Source of the DNA: JAFGNB01 sp050304135
GTDB lineage: Bacteria > Fibrobacterota > Chitinivibrionia > Chitinivibrionales > Chitinispirillaceae
Length of the DNA stretch: 64,000 nt
Assembly: GCA_050304135.1 (NCBI GenBank)
Contig: JBNLDC010000014.1
Location: 62,001 to 126,000 of the forward strand
Direction of reading: 5' to 3'
This document shows positions 16,400-24,856 of this stretch, piece by piece. A program made the position numbers and the translations under genes. How positions within the stretch are numbered: the first letter of the stretch is position 1; each line of letters starts with the position of its first letter. The notes under the pieces are model-generated. The model worked only from the letters and a program-made list of their open reading frames with translations, made no database searches and was not told where the DNA came from.

Positions 16400-17361
16400 A
16401 AACCGTCCTGATCGGCATTCACGGTTTACGCAATAAACCACCGAAAGACACACTTGCGGAGTGGTGGAAAACCTCCATTATCGAAGGTTTCAACATTGTA
16501 GGACTTCCTGTTCCCCGGTTCTCACTGGAACTAGCCTACTGGGCAAACTTCATGCATCCCCATCCACAGAATGCGTCGGTTACCGATACCGATGACCCCC
16601 GTTATTTGTGGGAGCCTTACGCCAGAGGGACCTACTTCGGCCCGCGCGCTCCGCATACGTTCAAGAAATCACTGCGCCACGATCTCCACCGTCAGCTGCT
16701 CAACCTTATTGCCGGGGAATCCGGTTTCATGAATGTCGAGGCGATATCGAATCGCATCCTTCACCGGATGTTCGTTGAGCTTGACACCTACTATCATGGA
16801 ACAATCTGTGATGACAAAGGAGTCGAACGCCCCGCCCGGGAATGTATCAGAGCATCGCTGCAGCAGCTCCTTGAACGCTACCGTGGCTGGAACATCTGCC
16901 TGCTGGCACACTCCATGGGAACAATCATTGCCTATGATGTACTGCTGCACAGTGCTCCGCAACTTCCGGTACATACCCTGATCTCCTTCGGTTCTCCTCT
17001 GGGTTTTCCGGTTATCCGCAGGCACATTCAGCAGGAGCTGGGACTCGATGAGGCCGACACGGTAAAACTGCCCACCCCGGAAGCGATCCGGTACCGGTGG
17101 GTTAACTTTTCGGATCTCGATGACGTGACCTGTCTTGATTACAATCTCCGGAACCATTACCGGGCCAACGGCTCCGGGGTACGCCCGTACGACCGGATTG
17201 TCTACAACAACTACGAATACAACGGCAATCCCAATCCGCACAAAGCGTACGGTTATCTCAGGACACTCGATATCACCCAGGCGCTCAACACATTTCTTGT
17301 CCTGGAGAATTCGGGAATCTTGCAGCGGATCGGGTGGATTTTCAACCCTCCGCAGGTTTGA
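16396..17361 (+). CDS. Alpha/beta-hydrolase fold protein (putative lipase/esterase)
   Basis: A 321-residue protein beginning with a short hydrophobic strand and HG pair (VLIGIHGLRN), as in many lipases. The nucleophile elbow reads LLAHSMGTIIAYD, so the serine is in an A-H-S-M-G context, followed by a TLISFGSPLGFP strand typical of lipases that act on long chains. No signal peptide is visible. It overlaps the GDPD gene by four bases. By context it may release glycerophosphodiesters from lysophospholipids or lipids for the downstream phosphodiesterase; the substrate is inferred, not shown. Confidence 0.72.
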   Translation: MKTVLIGIHGLRNKPPKDTLAEWWKTSIIEGFNIVGLPVPRFSLELAYWANFMHPHPQNASVTDTDDPRYLWEPYARGTYFGPRAPHTFKKSLRHDLHRQLLNLIAGESGFMNVEAISNRILHRMFVELDTYYHGTICDDKGVERPARECIRASLQQLLERYRGWNICLLAHSMGTIIAYDVLLHSAPQLPVHTLISFGSPLGFPVIRRHIQQELGLDEADTVKLPTPEAIRYRWVNFSDLDDVTCLDYNLRNHYRANGSGVRPYDRIVYNNYEYNGNPNPHKAYGYLRTLDITQALNTFLVLENSGILQRIGWIFNPPQV

Positions 17362-17467
17362 GCACGTCTACAGATCAGAAACACTGGCACTTCTTTTTGT
17401 AACGAATTTACTTTAATAACTGTCTCTTATTAATTTGCACTACTGTTACGTATTTTAATCTCGGGGT

Positions 17468-17596
17468 CGGGGTCGGTATTCAGGATCGGCATCGTCTTTA
17501 TTTCAAGTCTTTTCGAAAGCGTATAATGGAAACGGTGTGAAACACCGGATACGATACGCTTACGTAACGGTGGTGAAATACCGAATACCGACCCCG
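17468..17596. repeat. Inverted repeat flanking a 101-base spacer upstream of glpK
   Basis: CGGGGTCGGTATTC (17468-17481) and its exact complement GAATACCGACCCCG (17583-17596). The left arm is preceded by a further CGGGGT copy. A similar GTCGGGGTCGG/TCGGTATT motif reappears on the minus strand near 59090-59145, so this is probably a dispersed intergenic element. The remaining part of 17362-17664 shows no gene. Confidence 0.55.
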
Positions 17597-17664
17597 AACG
17601 AACAAAAAATAGTACCGACTATTATATGACGGTTAATACTACATACAACAAGGAAGGTGTCTGC

Positions 17665-19146
17665 ATGGGTAAGGAACCGGTTGTCGTTGCACTGGACCTC
17701 GGAACTACCGGTAACCGCGCTATCGCATTTACCCGTACCGGAACAGTCGCCGCGCAGGCGTACCGGCCGCTTTCGCAGATTTATCCGCAACCGGGGTGGG
17801 TTGAACATGATCCGGCTGAACTTCGCGACACTTCACGAGAGGTACTCCGGGAAGTAATCGCATCGGTCGGAACTGCAAACGTTCATGCGATCGGGATCAC
17901 CAACCAGCGGGAAACCACTATCGTGTGGGAGGCGGCGACCGGCAAACCGGTATATAACGCGATCGTCTGGCAGGACCGTCGGACCGCCGACCGGTGCGAA
18001 GCACTGCGATCTTCCCGGAAGCAGGTAAAAGAGAACACCGGACTTATCATCGATCCCTATTTCAGTGCGACAAAATGTGCCTGGATTCTCGACCGGATTG
18101 ATCCCGACCGTACCCGTGCCGCCCGGGGAGAACTGCTGTTCGGCACCCCCGACACCTGGGTGTTGTGGAACCTCACCGGCGGCACGGTTCATGCCACCGA
18201 ACCGTCAAACGCCTCCCGCACCATGCTCTTTAACATCCGCACCCTGCAGTGGGACAATGATCTCTGTTCACTCTTTTCCATCCCGACGATAATGCTTCCC
18301 GAAGTGTTTAATTCCGACGCCCGGTTCGGAGTTACCGGTGCGGAGCTGTGCGGCCGTCCCCTGGCGATTGCCGGTATAGCCGGTGATCAGCAGGCGTCGC
18401 TTTTCGGCCAGCTCGGCCGCGACGCCTCAACCGTGAAAACTACTTATGGCACGGGGATATTCATGCTTGCCAATACAGGCACAGTACCATTGCTTTCCGA
18501 TAACCTCATCACAACAGTAGCGTGGAAGCGGGGACCGGTTGTTAATTACGCGCTCGAAGGATCACTGTTCATGGGCGGTGCCTCGATACAGTGGTTGCAG
18601 GAAAATCTCGGCATCATCGACTCCCCCGCAGCCACGGGAACTCCTGAAATCGCCGGTACACGCAGCGACGGAGTCTACTTTGTTCCCGCATTTCAGGGGC
18701 TGGGAGCACCCTACTGGCGCCCCGATGCACGAGCGGTCATAACCGGCCTCACCCGCAAAGCGGACCGGGCTACACTTATTCGTGCAGCTGTAGAGGCAAT
18801 GGCATTTCAGGTGCGGGATGTCATCGAGGCCTTCATCCCGATGACGGGAACCGCTCCGGATCACATCAGGGCAGACGGCGGAGCGACCCGCAACGATGTG
18901 CTCATGCAGTTTCAGGCTGATCTGCTCGGCATTCCGGTCATTCGGAGTGCAATCAAGGAAACCACCGCATTCGGTGTTGCAGGCATTGCCGGAATCGCCT
19001 CGGATTTCTGGGATGAGGAACATTTTGCCGCGGCCGTTCATGATGACCGGACCTACACGCCGCACAAAGAAACAATACAGCAGCAGAAAACAGAAAAACT
19101 CTATGACGGATGGAAAAAGGCAATCCGGCATAGTCTTGACAGATAG
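17665..19146 (+). CDS. glpK: Glycerol kinase
   Basis: FGGY-family kinase phosphorylating glycerol to glycerol-3-phosphate in the cytoplasm. The N-terminal phosphate loop reads VALDLGTTGNRAIAF (usual bacterial form DQGTTSSR). Further GlpK segments are VEHDPAEL, GITNQRETTIVW, NAIVWQDRRT, GIAGDQQASLFGQ and the adenosine-binding RADGGATRND. The chosen ATG at 17665 follows an AAGGAAGG ribosome-binding site by about eight bases, giving 493 residues, close to the family norm. It is about 300 bases after the GDPD/hydrolase operon on the same strand, completing a glycerol/G3P catabolic set. Confidence 0.93.
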   Translation: MGKEPVVVALDLGTTGNRAIAFTRTGTVAAQAYRPLSQIYPQPGWVEHDPAELRDTSREVLREVIASVGTANVHAIGITNQRETTIVWEAATGKPVYNAIVWQDRRTADRCEALRSSRKQVKENTGLIIDPYFSATKCAWILDRIDPDRTRAARGELLFGTPDTWVLWNLTGGTVHATEPSNASRTMLFNIRTLQWDNDLCSLFSIPTIMLPEVFNSDARFGVTGAELCGRPLAIAGIAGDQQASLFGQLGRDASTVKTTYGTGIFMLANTGTVPLLSDNLITTVAWKRGPVVNYALEGSLFMGGASIQWLQENLGIIDSPAATGTPEIAGTRSDGVYFVPAFQGLGAPYWRPDARAVITGLTRKADRATLIRAAVEAMAFQVRDVIEAFIPMTGTAPDHIRADGGATRNDVLMQFQADLLGIPVIRSAIKETTAFGVAGIAGIASDFWDEEHFAAAVHDDRTYTPHKETIQQQKTEKLYDGWKKAIRHSLDR

Positions 19147-19245
19147 CCACACGGAGGGCGAGGCATGCTCAAGTGCAGCTACCCCGGGCGACCTTGCGGC
19201 AACCACCTCTCCCGGGCGGGATTCCGATGGGTGAAACGACACGTC

Positions 19246-19274
19246 TTGCAAACAGTATCACGATATAGTACACT
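19246..19274 (+). promoter_or_regulatory. Putative sigma-70 promoter upstream of the binding-protein pair
   Basis: -35 TTGCAA (19246-19251), 17-bp spacer, -10 TACACT (19269-19274). It would give a leader of about 85 bases before the ATG at 19367. The stretch 19147-19366 holds nothing else recognisable. Confidence 0.45.
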
Positions 19275-19366
19275 TACAATGGATTGCCGGTTACTTTTGC
19301 TTCTGCATCTCGCATGAACAGACATCAGAACAACGAACGGTTCGGAACATCACAACAGCAATTACC

Positions 19367-20062
19367 ATGAAATCACTTCTGGCTCCATTTATACTGTTTC
19401 TGTGTACATTCGCCGGTTATGGTACAGACGAAATTCTTTATGTGTTCTACCCGTTAACCACCCGCCCGCAGCAGGTGCAGGAACTTCTCCAGAAATCACT
19501 TGATGGCGCTGACGTTACCGTATTCGGACGGGTCAATGATCTTTCGGCCAGAGTTGCCGCTGTGCCACCCGATGCGATCCTCACCAAACCATTACTGCTG
19601 AAACACTTCAATTCCTATACCATCACCAACAGCGGTATCCGTAACAGTTCCCCGGAAGAAACCTATATAATTGTTTCTATTGACAAACCCATAGAGATCG
19701 AATCCGTGCACGCTGAAACCATGATCGGGGTAATTGATATTCTCGGCAGGAACGCGATGAAAACATTCATACATCCACTGTTCCCCTCGGAACCCAGACT
19801 CAAACAGGTTACCAAGGTGGAAGATCTTCTACCGCTGCTCACCTTTTCCATGGCTGACGGCATCATGATCGAAGAAGTTTTTCTGCCGTATTTCAAACGG
19901 ACATCAAATCTGTCATTCAAAACCAGTTCTCCGATAAAACCCCAAAGCGGTATAATCGCTCTCGCATACCGCAATGATATCGGTACCAGGAAAATAGCCG
20001 AAAAACTGGTAGAAAACGACCTGATCATCAACAAACTTTTCGAGATCGAAAAATGGAAATAA
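19367..20062 (+). CDS. Exported hypothetical protein, possible periplasmic binding fold
   Basis: A 231-residue protein with a clear signal peptide (residues 1-18, LLAPFILFLCTFAGYG) followed by alternating strands and helices. It resembles type 2 periplasmic binding proteins only weakly: a strand ILYVFYPL, a helix QQVQELLQKSL, a DAILTKPLLLKHF turn, and a C-terminal FEIEKWK helix. I do not recognise a named family with confidence. It overlaps the next gene by ten bases, which encodes an ABC-type binding protein-like product; the two are probably co-translated. No permease or ATPase gene accompanies them, so a sensing role next to the kinases is more likely than transport. Confidence 0.55.
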   Translation: MKSLLAPFILFLCTFAGYGTDEILYVFYPLTTRPQQVQELLQKSLDGADVTVFGRVNDLSARVAAVPPDAILTKPLLLKHFNSYTITNSGIRNSSPEETYIIVSIDKPIEIESVHAETMIGVIDILGRNAMKTFIHPLFPSEPRLKQVTKVEDLLPLLTFSMADGIMIEEVFLPYFKRTSNLSFKTSSPIKPQSGIIALAYRNDIGTRKIAEKLVENDLIINKLFEIEKWK

Positions 20063-21057
20063 TCAAACGGAGATACCCGCACCGTTTCAGACTTGCCTTC
20101 ACCGGTATACTACTGCTCGGGAGTACGCTGCTTAGCACATCAAGTCTGTTCGGTGAAACTAAAGCGGTGGTTCTCGCGATACGACAGAACGAGAAAGAAT
20201 TCAACGAGGCATTTTTAAGTTTGAAAAATGAACTCTCGCCCGATTTTGAGGTTAAAGAGTTGATTACCGGAAAAAAGACCACACCCGATGATATTCGGAA
20301 GGCAATGCAGACCGTAAAGCCGCGGCTGACCGTTCTGATGGACAATGCTGATATCGCCCTGTACCGGAACTACCAATTGACTTTGCAGAAAACAGATAGT
20401 GTTGTTCCTTCCATAGCGATTATGGGTATCATGATCAAAGATGCCATCAGTGGTCTGCAAAACGCCTGCGGCATCTCCTATGAGATCCCGGTCGTTACCA
20501 GCGTTATAAATCTGCGTTCAGTCATACCCACTCCTATTGAAAAGGTGGGTATCGTTCACCGGGAATATCTTTCAGGATTTATTAAACAGAATACGGTATT
20601 CTGCCAACGTGAAGGTGTCGATCTTGTCACGATCGCACTTCCGAACAAATCCGGTTTCTATAAAAAGATGGTCCGAAACGCCTTGCAACAACTTGGGAAA
20701 CGGGACATTCAGGCTCTCTGGATTCCCAATGACAACAAACTGCTCCATCCGGAAATCATCCGCAACGTCTGGATACCGGTTGTAAGGAAAATGCGGATTC
20801 CGGTAATCATCGGTGTCGAAATACTGGCAAATCCGAAACTCGATTTCGGTACATTCGCGGTACTCCCCGACCACACAGCACTCGGGAAACAGACTGCGGA
20901 AATGGTGTACGAGATCAGGGACAATAATTGGCAGTGCCGCCAAAACCAGGTTGATCCACCTCTGGCAATCTATAAAATCATCAATCTGCGTCAGGCAGCC
21001 AAATACTTCAAGGTGACTGTGGACAAGTTGGGCAGCGTCGATAAGAAACTGAAATAG
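20053..21057 (+). CDS. ABC_sub_bind (TrpX-like) family periplasmic protein
   Basis: A 334-residue exported protein with a signal peptide at about 13-36 (FTGILLLGSTLLSTSSLFGE). The mature part has a type 1 periplasmic-binding layout: an N-terminal half with VVLAIRQNEKEFNEAF and a long helix, then a hinge and second half with KVGIVHREYLSGFI, ALWIPNDNKLL, IPVIIGVE and FAVLPDHTALGKQTAEMVYE. The last segment is typical of the ABC_sub_bind (PF04392-like) group. It overlaps the preceding gene by ten bases. With no transporter nearby, I infer a ligand sensor for one of the membrane kinases downstream. Confidence 0.65.
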   Translation: MEIIKRRYPHRFRLAFTGILLLGSTLLSTSSLFGETKAVVLAIRQNEKEFNEAFLSLKNELSPDFEVKELITGKKTTPDDIRKAMQTVKPRLTVLMDNADIALYRNYQLTLQKTDSVVPSIAIMGIMIKDAISGLQNACGISYEIPVVTSVINLRSVIPTPIEKVGIVHREYLSGFIKQNTVFCQREGVDLVTIALPNKSGFYKKMVRNALQQLGKRDIQALWIPNDNKLLHPEIIRNVWIPVVRKMRIPVIIGVEILANPKLDFGTFAVLPDHTALGKQTAEMVYEIRDNNWQCRQNQVDPPLAIYKIINLRQAAKYFKVTVDKLGSVDKKLK

Positions 21058-21178
21058 ATTCGGTTATGATTCCGCATGGTTCTCCACTCTAATTTTCTTT
21101 CTTTCCAAAAGCAGGCAGTTTGCCAATACGATACCACAAAAGCAGCCCTCGAAAATTCAAACGCCTTAAAAAGTCTTC

Positions 21179-21207
21179 TTGCACCAACGCTGTTATCGCG
21201 GTATACT
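21179..21207 (+). promoter_or_regulatory. Sigma-70 promoter upstream of the CheX-like gene
   Basis: -35 TTGCAC (21179-21184), 17-bp spacer, -10 TATACT (21202-21207), leaving a roughly 200-base leader before the ATG at 21414. The 21058-21413 gap shows no gene and I see no recognisable riboswitch. Confidence 0.55.
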
Positions 21208-21413
21208 CTACAGGGAATTTTCACGTGTACTGCACCAGCAGTAAGCTCACAAAGACAATGAAGCAACCGTTCCGCCACGGTAAGTTCTTGATACGATAGC
21301 ATCGCAAACAGAAATACTAGATACATACATCACGGGTTCTGCCGGTACTTCGTTGAGATTACCTACGGGTAACACTGTATTCATCATTGTCGTCAAACGG
21401 AAAGCCTTATTAA

Positions 21414-21914
21414 ATGAGCAGTACCGAGCATTACAAAACCACCTTGACACAGCTCGCCCCCGTTTTCTCCCAGACCGCAATCGAGTGTGTCGATGCGATT
21501 TTTTCAAAAAAAAGTGAGCTGCATTTTCCGTGGGAAGTTGTCGATCAGCTGCAAAGAAAATTTGATCTCATCCTGACAATAGGAAGCTCAAATGAACAAC
21601 ACAGTGCTCTTATGTATGCCGCTATCCAGTATGAATCCCTGGCTGCTTTTACTGATACGGAAGCGATGTCGTCTGAAGCCGCCGCGGACCTTCTGGGAGA
21701 GTTCGTCAATACCTACTCGGGAATGATCGCCGACCATGAGGAATTCACCGAAAAATTCGGTATACTTACCCAGGCACTTCCGGTGCTCTATACCGACGGC
21801 CAGTCATATCTGCCTTTTATCTGGGGGATACAAGGGTATGTATACATCAAGCGGCACTGGATATATATCGGTTACACCATCAGAAAAAACTTAAAAATTC
21901 AACTCCCTGCCTGA
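21414..21914 (+). CDS. CheX/CheC-like single-domain protein
   Basis: A 166-residue protein resembling the CheC/CheX/FliY phosphatase fold. The E-x-x-N signature that inserts into the active site of phospho-CheY is seen as GEFVNTYSGM (Glu96, Asn99), followed by an ILTQALPVLYTDGQS strand, equivalent to the conserved 'P.V' turn after the helix. Only one E-x-x-N helix is visible, as in CheX. It is convergent with the CheY gene next door, its most likely partner. It has no signal peptide and is probably cytoplasmic. Similarity is by motif and order, so the assignment is moderate. Confidence 0.6.
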   Translation: MSSTEHYKTTLTQLAPVFSQTAIECVDAIFSKKSELHFPWEVVDQLQRKFDLILTIGSSNEQHSALMYAAIQYESLAAFTDTEAMSSEAAADLLGEFVNTYSGMIADHEEFTEKFGILTQALPVLYTDGQSYLPFIWGIQGYVYIKRHWIYIGYTIRKNLKIQLPA

Positions 21915-21958
21915 ACCCATACCGCCTGGAAGACAATCTCTTTCAGGAGAGTCGTCGT

Positions 21959-22345
21959 TTAGTCGGCGGCAAAAATTTCTTCCACCGTTTCCTTAAAATC
22001 TTTTACGAATTCAGTATCGGCCAGTTTAAGCGGTTTTTCAATGTAACCTTTTGCACCATCGCACATACATTGCAACATGGCGTTTCCCCGGACAGCAGAT
22101 ATCATCAGTACCTTAGCCTGCGGAAATTCGCTCAGAATGTCCCTCATGGCGTCCTCTCCCGATCGATTCGGCATAGATATATCCAGAGTAATAAGATCCG
22201 GCTTATATTGCCGGTAGAGATCAACCGCATCATTTCCGTCACACCCGGTCGCAAGTACGGTAAACCCCAGCTGCTGTTCAAAAAATTCTGAAATCTGTTT
22301 CAGGAGAAATTTGGAATCATCAACGATTACCACGGTCTTTTTCAT
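21959..22345 (-). CDS. CheY-like single-domain response regulator
   Basis: A 128-residue receiver domain with no output domain. Acidic pair Asp9-Asp10 (VIVDDSKF), phosphoacceptor Asp55 (LITLDISMP), Ser83 in VLMISAVRG and Lys104 in GYIEKPLK are all present, so it should be phosphorylatable. A good ribosome-binding site (AAAGGATG) precedes the ATG. It is the last gene of a minus-strand run after two CheA-like kinases (70-71 bases apart each) and is the obvious acceptor of their phosphate. Without an output domain it must act by protein contact. Confidence 0.92.
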   Translation of the reverse strand: MKKTVVIVDDSKFLLKQISEFFEQQLGFTVLATGCDGNDAVDLYRQYKPDLITLDISMPNRSGEDAMRDILSEFPQAKVLMISAVRGNAMLQCMCDGAKGYIEKPLKLADTEFVKDFKETVEEIFAAD

Positions 22346-22415
22346 GACATCATCCTTTCATCGCATGGTGCATTTTATAAACACCTTGTTACAATCCGCT
22401 ACATAAAACACTCCG

Positions 22416-24785
22416 TCAACCAACCGATGCACCGTCGGGAAACGACACTGATACCGAAGCACCCTTTCCGAAATTGGTAGTAATTTTTAGAATTCCTCCC
22501 CGCGCGGCTATGTCCCGGTATGCGATCTGCATACCCATTCCACGCCCCGAAACCTCAGTGAGTTCATCACTGGTGCTTACCCCTCCCCGGTAGAGTAGCT
22601 GCAGTTTCTCCTCCACGGAAAGTTTTTGTGCTTCCATTTCCGATAGTACTCCACCGGCGACGGCTTTTTCAGTTATTTTTTCCACATTAAAACCATGGCC
22701 GTCATCGGAAACGATAACACTGCGGAGCCCTTCTTTCTGCTCCAGTGCCAGAGTAATCCGACCGATACCCTTTCCCAGGTCATCACGGATCTCTGATGAT
22801 TCAATACCATGGGCAACCGCATTTCGAACAAGATGAATCAGTGCTTCATCGTGTTCTGCAATGAATTCAGGGGGGAAAAGGCTGTTTTCATCGACGATTT
22901 TCACCCTGATATTTTTTCCCAGACGACGGGCTGTTTTATAGGCGAGTTTCTGATATTTTCGCAGAAGACTTTTGGCCGGTTTCCAGGAGAGCTGAACACA
23001 CTCTGTGGCAAGGGTTTTCACCGTGGCATTTTCTGTCGTGATAAGGGTAGTACCGAGCTCGATAATCCTGTTCACGCGGACTTCCGGAATACGAACCGTA
23101 ACTTCATCCTCGCTACCGGAAATAAGTCTTATTTTCCCGTGTATGTCATCAAGGGCTCCGATCATTTTGTCGAGAAGACACATCAACGCAACGAGCACCT
23201 CCCCACGTCGGTCGGTTACCGGTTCACGAAGCAGTTCCATCTTTCCTTCAGCCTCATGGGCAAGTGAGGCGAGGTGTTCAAAATCATAGGAACCACAGTT
23301 TCCTTTTATCGTATGCAGATCACGATACATCCTGTCAATCTGCTCTTTTCCAATTGTATATTTCTCTGGTTCCGGAAACCGCTCCCGCTGTCGGATTACC
23401 CCGATTCGGTGACGGTTCGCCTCTGCCTGCAGTTCCCGTAAACGGGTACCCGTATCAATCATGAATTCACTCAACTCCTCGGCAGGCGTATGAGCCACAC
23501 TCAGAATCGTCTTGACATCCTGTTCATGCTGGAGACGCTCCTCCGCCATCTGACGATCGCGATTTCGTTTTTCAGTTTCATCGAGAGCAAGCACCATTAT
23601 TTTTACCAGATTCCCGTGTTTGTCACAAATGCTCTGGTAGGATACGGCAACGAATTTACCGCCGTCCACTCCGGGAAGTTCCAGTTCCTGTACCGGAGCC
23701 AGCTTCGCCAGCTTCGCCCAACGAATCCGTCGGTACTGCCGTTTCACCAGCTTGAACCAGTCCTGAAACGCAGCCTCCTTCTTTTCACTGCATTGCAGCA
23801 GGGTGCGCAGCGAACAGGATGCAACATCATCAACATTCAGGATTTCATTCGCCCTGACACTGTACTCATTATTCACCGTGCCGTCAAGATTGACCGTAAA
23901 AAGTCCCTGGTCGATATTATTGAGAATGTCCTTAACCTGCTGCATTTTTTCATCGATGAGTATCTGCAGGTGATCAGTATAGCGCTTGATCGTTTTACGC
24001 ATCGACTCGAAATGTTCGGCAAACCTTCCGATCTCATCGTTGCTTTGCGGATGCACTGCCACATCGTAATTACCTTCGGATATTATCCGGGAAGATTCCA
24101 CAAGCGCACCGATCGGCAGCGTGATACGGGAGGCCAGTTTCTGCAGCACCATGTAGCCGATCAGCAGCGAAAAAAGGCCCGTTGCAGTTATGATGATAAC
24201 AGCCTGCAGCATCGAAGCACGTGCGTTGGCCCGAGCTTCACCAATCATGGTTTTCATTGAGGCGGTACTGATTCCGTAGCGGATAAATCCGAGAATTTCG
24301 TCAGGTGCACCAACAGGAGCCGCAAACTCAATAACCGAAATGGTATCCAGTGTAAATTCTTTGTAATCGGGCGCGAAAAGTGCTCTCGCCCAAAGGGAAA
24401 TGGAATCCGATAATGGTTCATAGCTTTTCGGGATGCCTTTTGGATTTTCCGCATCAGCAAATACCCACGCGTTGAGATCACGATCCATGTAAATTCCGTA
24501 CACCAGATCATTGTCGTCGGCTACGGTCGAAGCGACCAGCCCCTGAATCGAGGTAAATGCATTATCCTGCGCCATCACATCCATTGCCAGACTGTTGTTT
24601 TTTGCCAGTAATTTTCCTTTGGCAAAGAGCGCATCGCGAATCTGGTTCTGGGCTTTCTCCATGTTTCTTCGCAGGGAAATAATATTGGAGGCTACAATTA
24701 CCGAAAGAAGGATCAGGAATGTCCCTCCGATCAGCAACATGGTGTAGGAAATCAGTTTGGAACGGATACTGACAAAAGAACCCAC
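22416..24785 (-). CDS. Membrane CheA-like kinase: sensor-HAMP-PAS-HPt-ATPase
   Basis: A 789-residue histidine kinase with an unusual order. A transmembrane helix at about 12-35 (MLLIGGTFLILLSVIVASNI) is followed by an extracytoplasmic sensor of about 150 residues, a second helix near 190-212, HAMP, and a PAS region at about 280-400. An HPt domain carries the phospho-histidine at residue 491 (DLHTIKGNCGSY), and the CheA-type ATPase ends the protein (HLVRNAVAHGIES N box, SDDGHGFN and GRGMGM). It ends right after the ATPase: the CheW-like P5 domain of true CheA is absent. The start is a GTG with a GAGGGG site upstream. It likely phosphorylates the adjacent CheY-like protein. Confidence 0.88.
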   Translation of the reverse strand: MGSFVSIRSKLISYTMLLIGGTFLILLSVIVASNIISLRRNMEKAQNQIRDALFAKGKLLAKNNSLAMDVMAQDNAFTSIQGLVASTVADDNDLVYGIYMDRDLNAWVFADAENPKGIPKSYEPLSDSISLWARALFAPDYKEFTLDTISVIEFAAPVGAPDEILGFIRYGISTASMKTMIGEARANARASMLQAVIIITATGLFSLLIGYMVLQKLASRITLPIGALVESSRIISEGNYDVAVHPQSNDEIGRFAEHFESMRKTIKRYTDHLQILIDEKMQQVKDILNNIDQGLFTVNLDGTVNNEYSVRANEILNVDDVASCSLRTLLQCSEKKEAAFQDWFKLVKRQYRRIRWAKLAKLAPVQELELPGVDGGKFVAVSYQSICDKHGNLVKIMVLALDETEKRNRDRQMAEERLQHEQDVKTILSVAHTPAEELSEFMIDTGTRLRELQAEANRHRIGVIRQRERFPEPEKYTIGKEQIDRMYRDLHTIKGNCGSYDFEHLASLAHEAEGKMELLREPVTDRRGEVLVALMCLLDKMIGALDDIHGKIRLISGSEDEVTVRIPEVRVNRIIELGTTLITTENATVKTLATECVQLSWKPAKSLLRKYQKLAYKTARRLGKNIRVKIVDENSLFPPEFIAEHDEALIHLVRNAVAHGIESSEIRDDLGKGIGRITLALEQKEGLRSVIVSDDGHGFNVEKITEKAVAGGVLSEMEAQKLSVEEKLQLLYRGGVSTSDELTEVSGRGMGMQIAYRDIAARGGILKITTNFGKGASVSVSFPDGASVG

Positions 24786-24856
24786 TCAGTGCCCCTCACG
24801 TTGTTTCTTCATAATAATGTGCTACAAAAGTGTACCATACACAAACTTCTTTTTCC

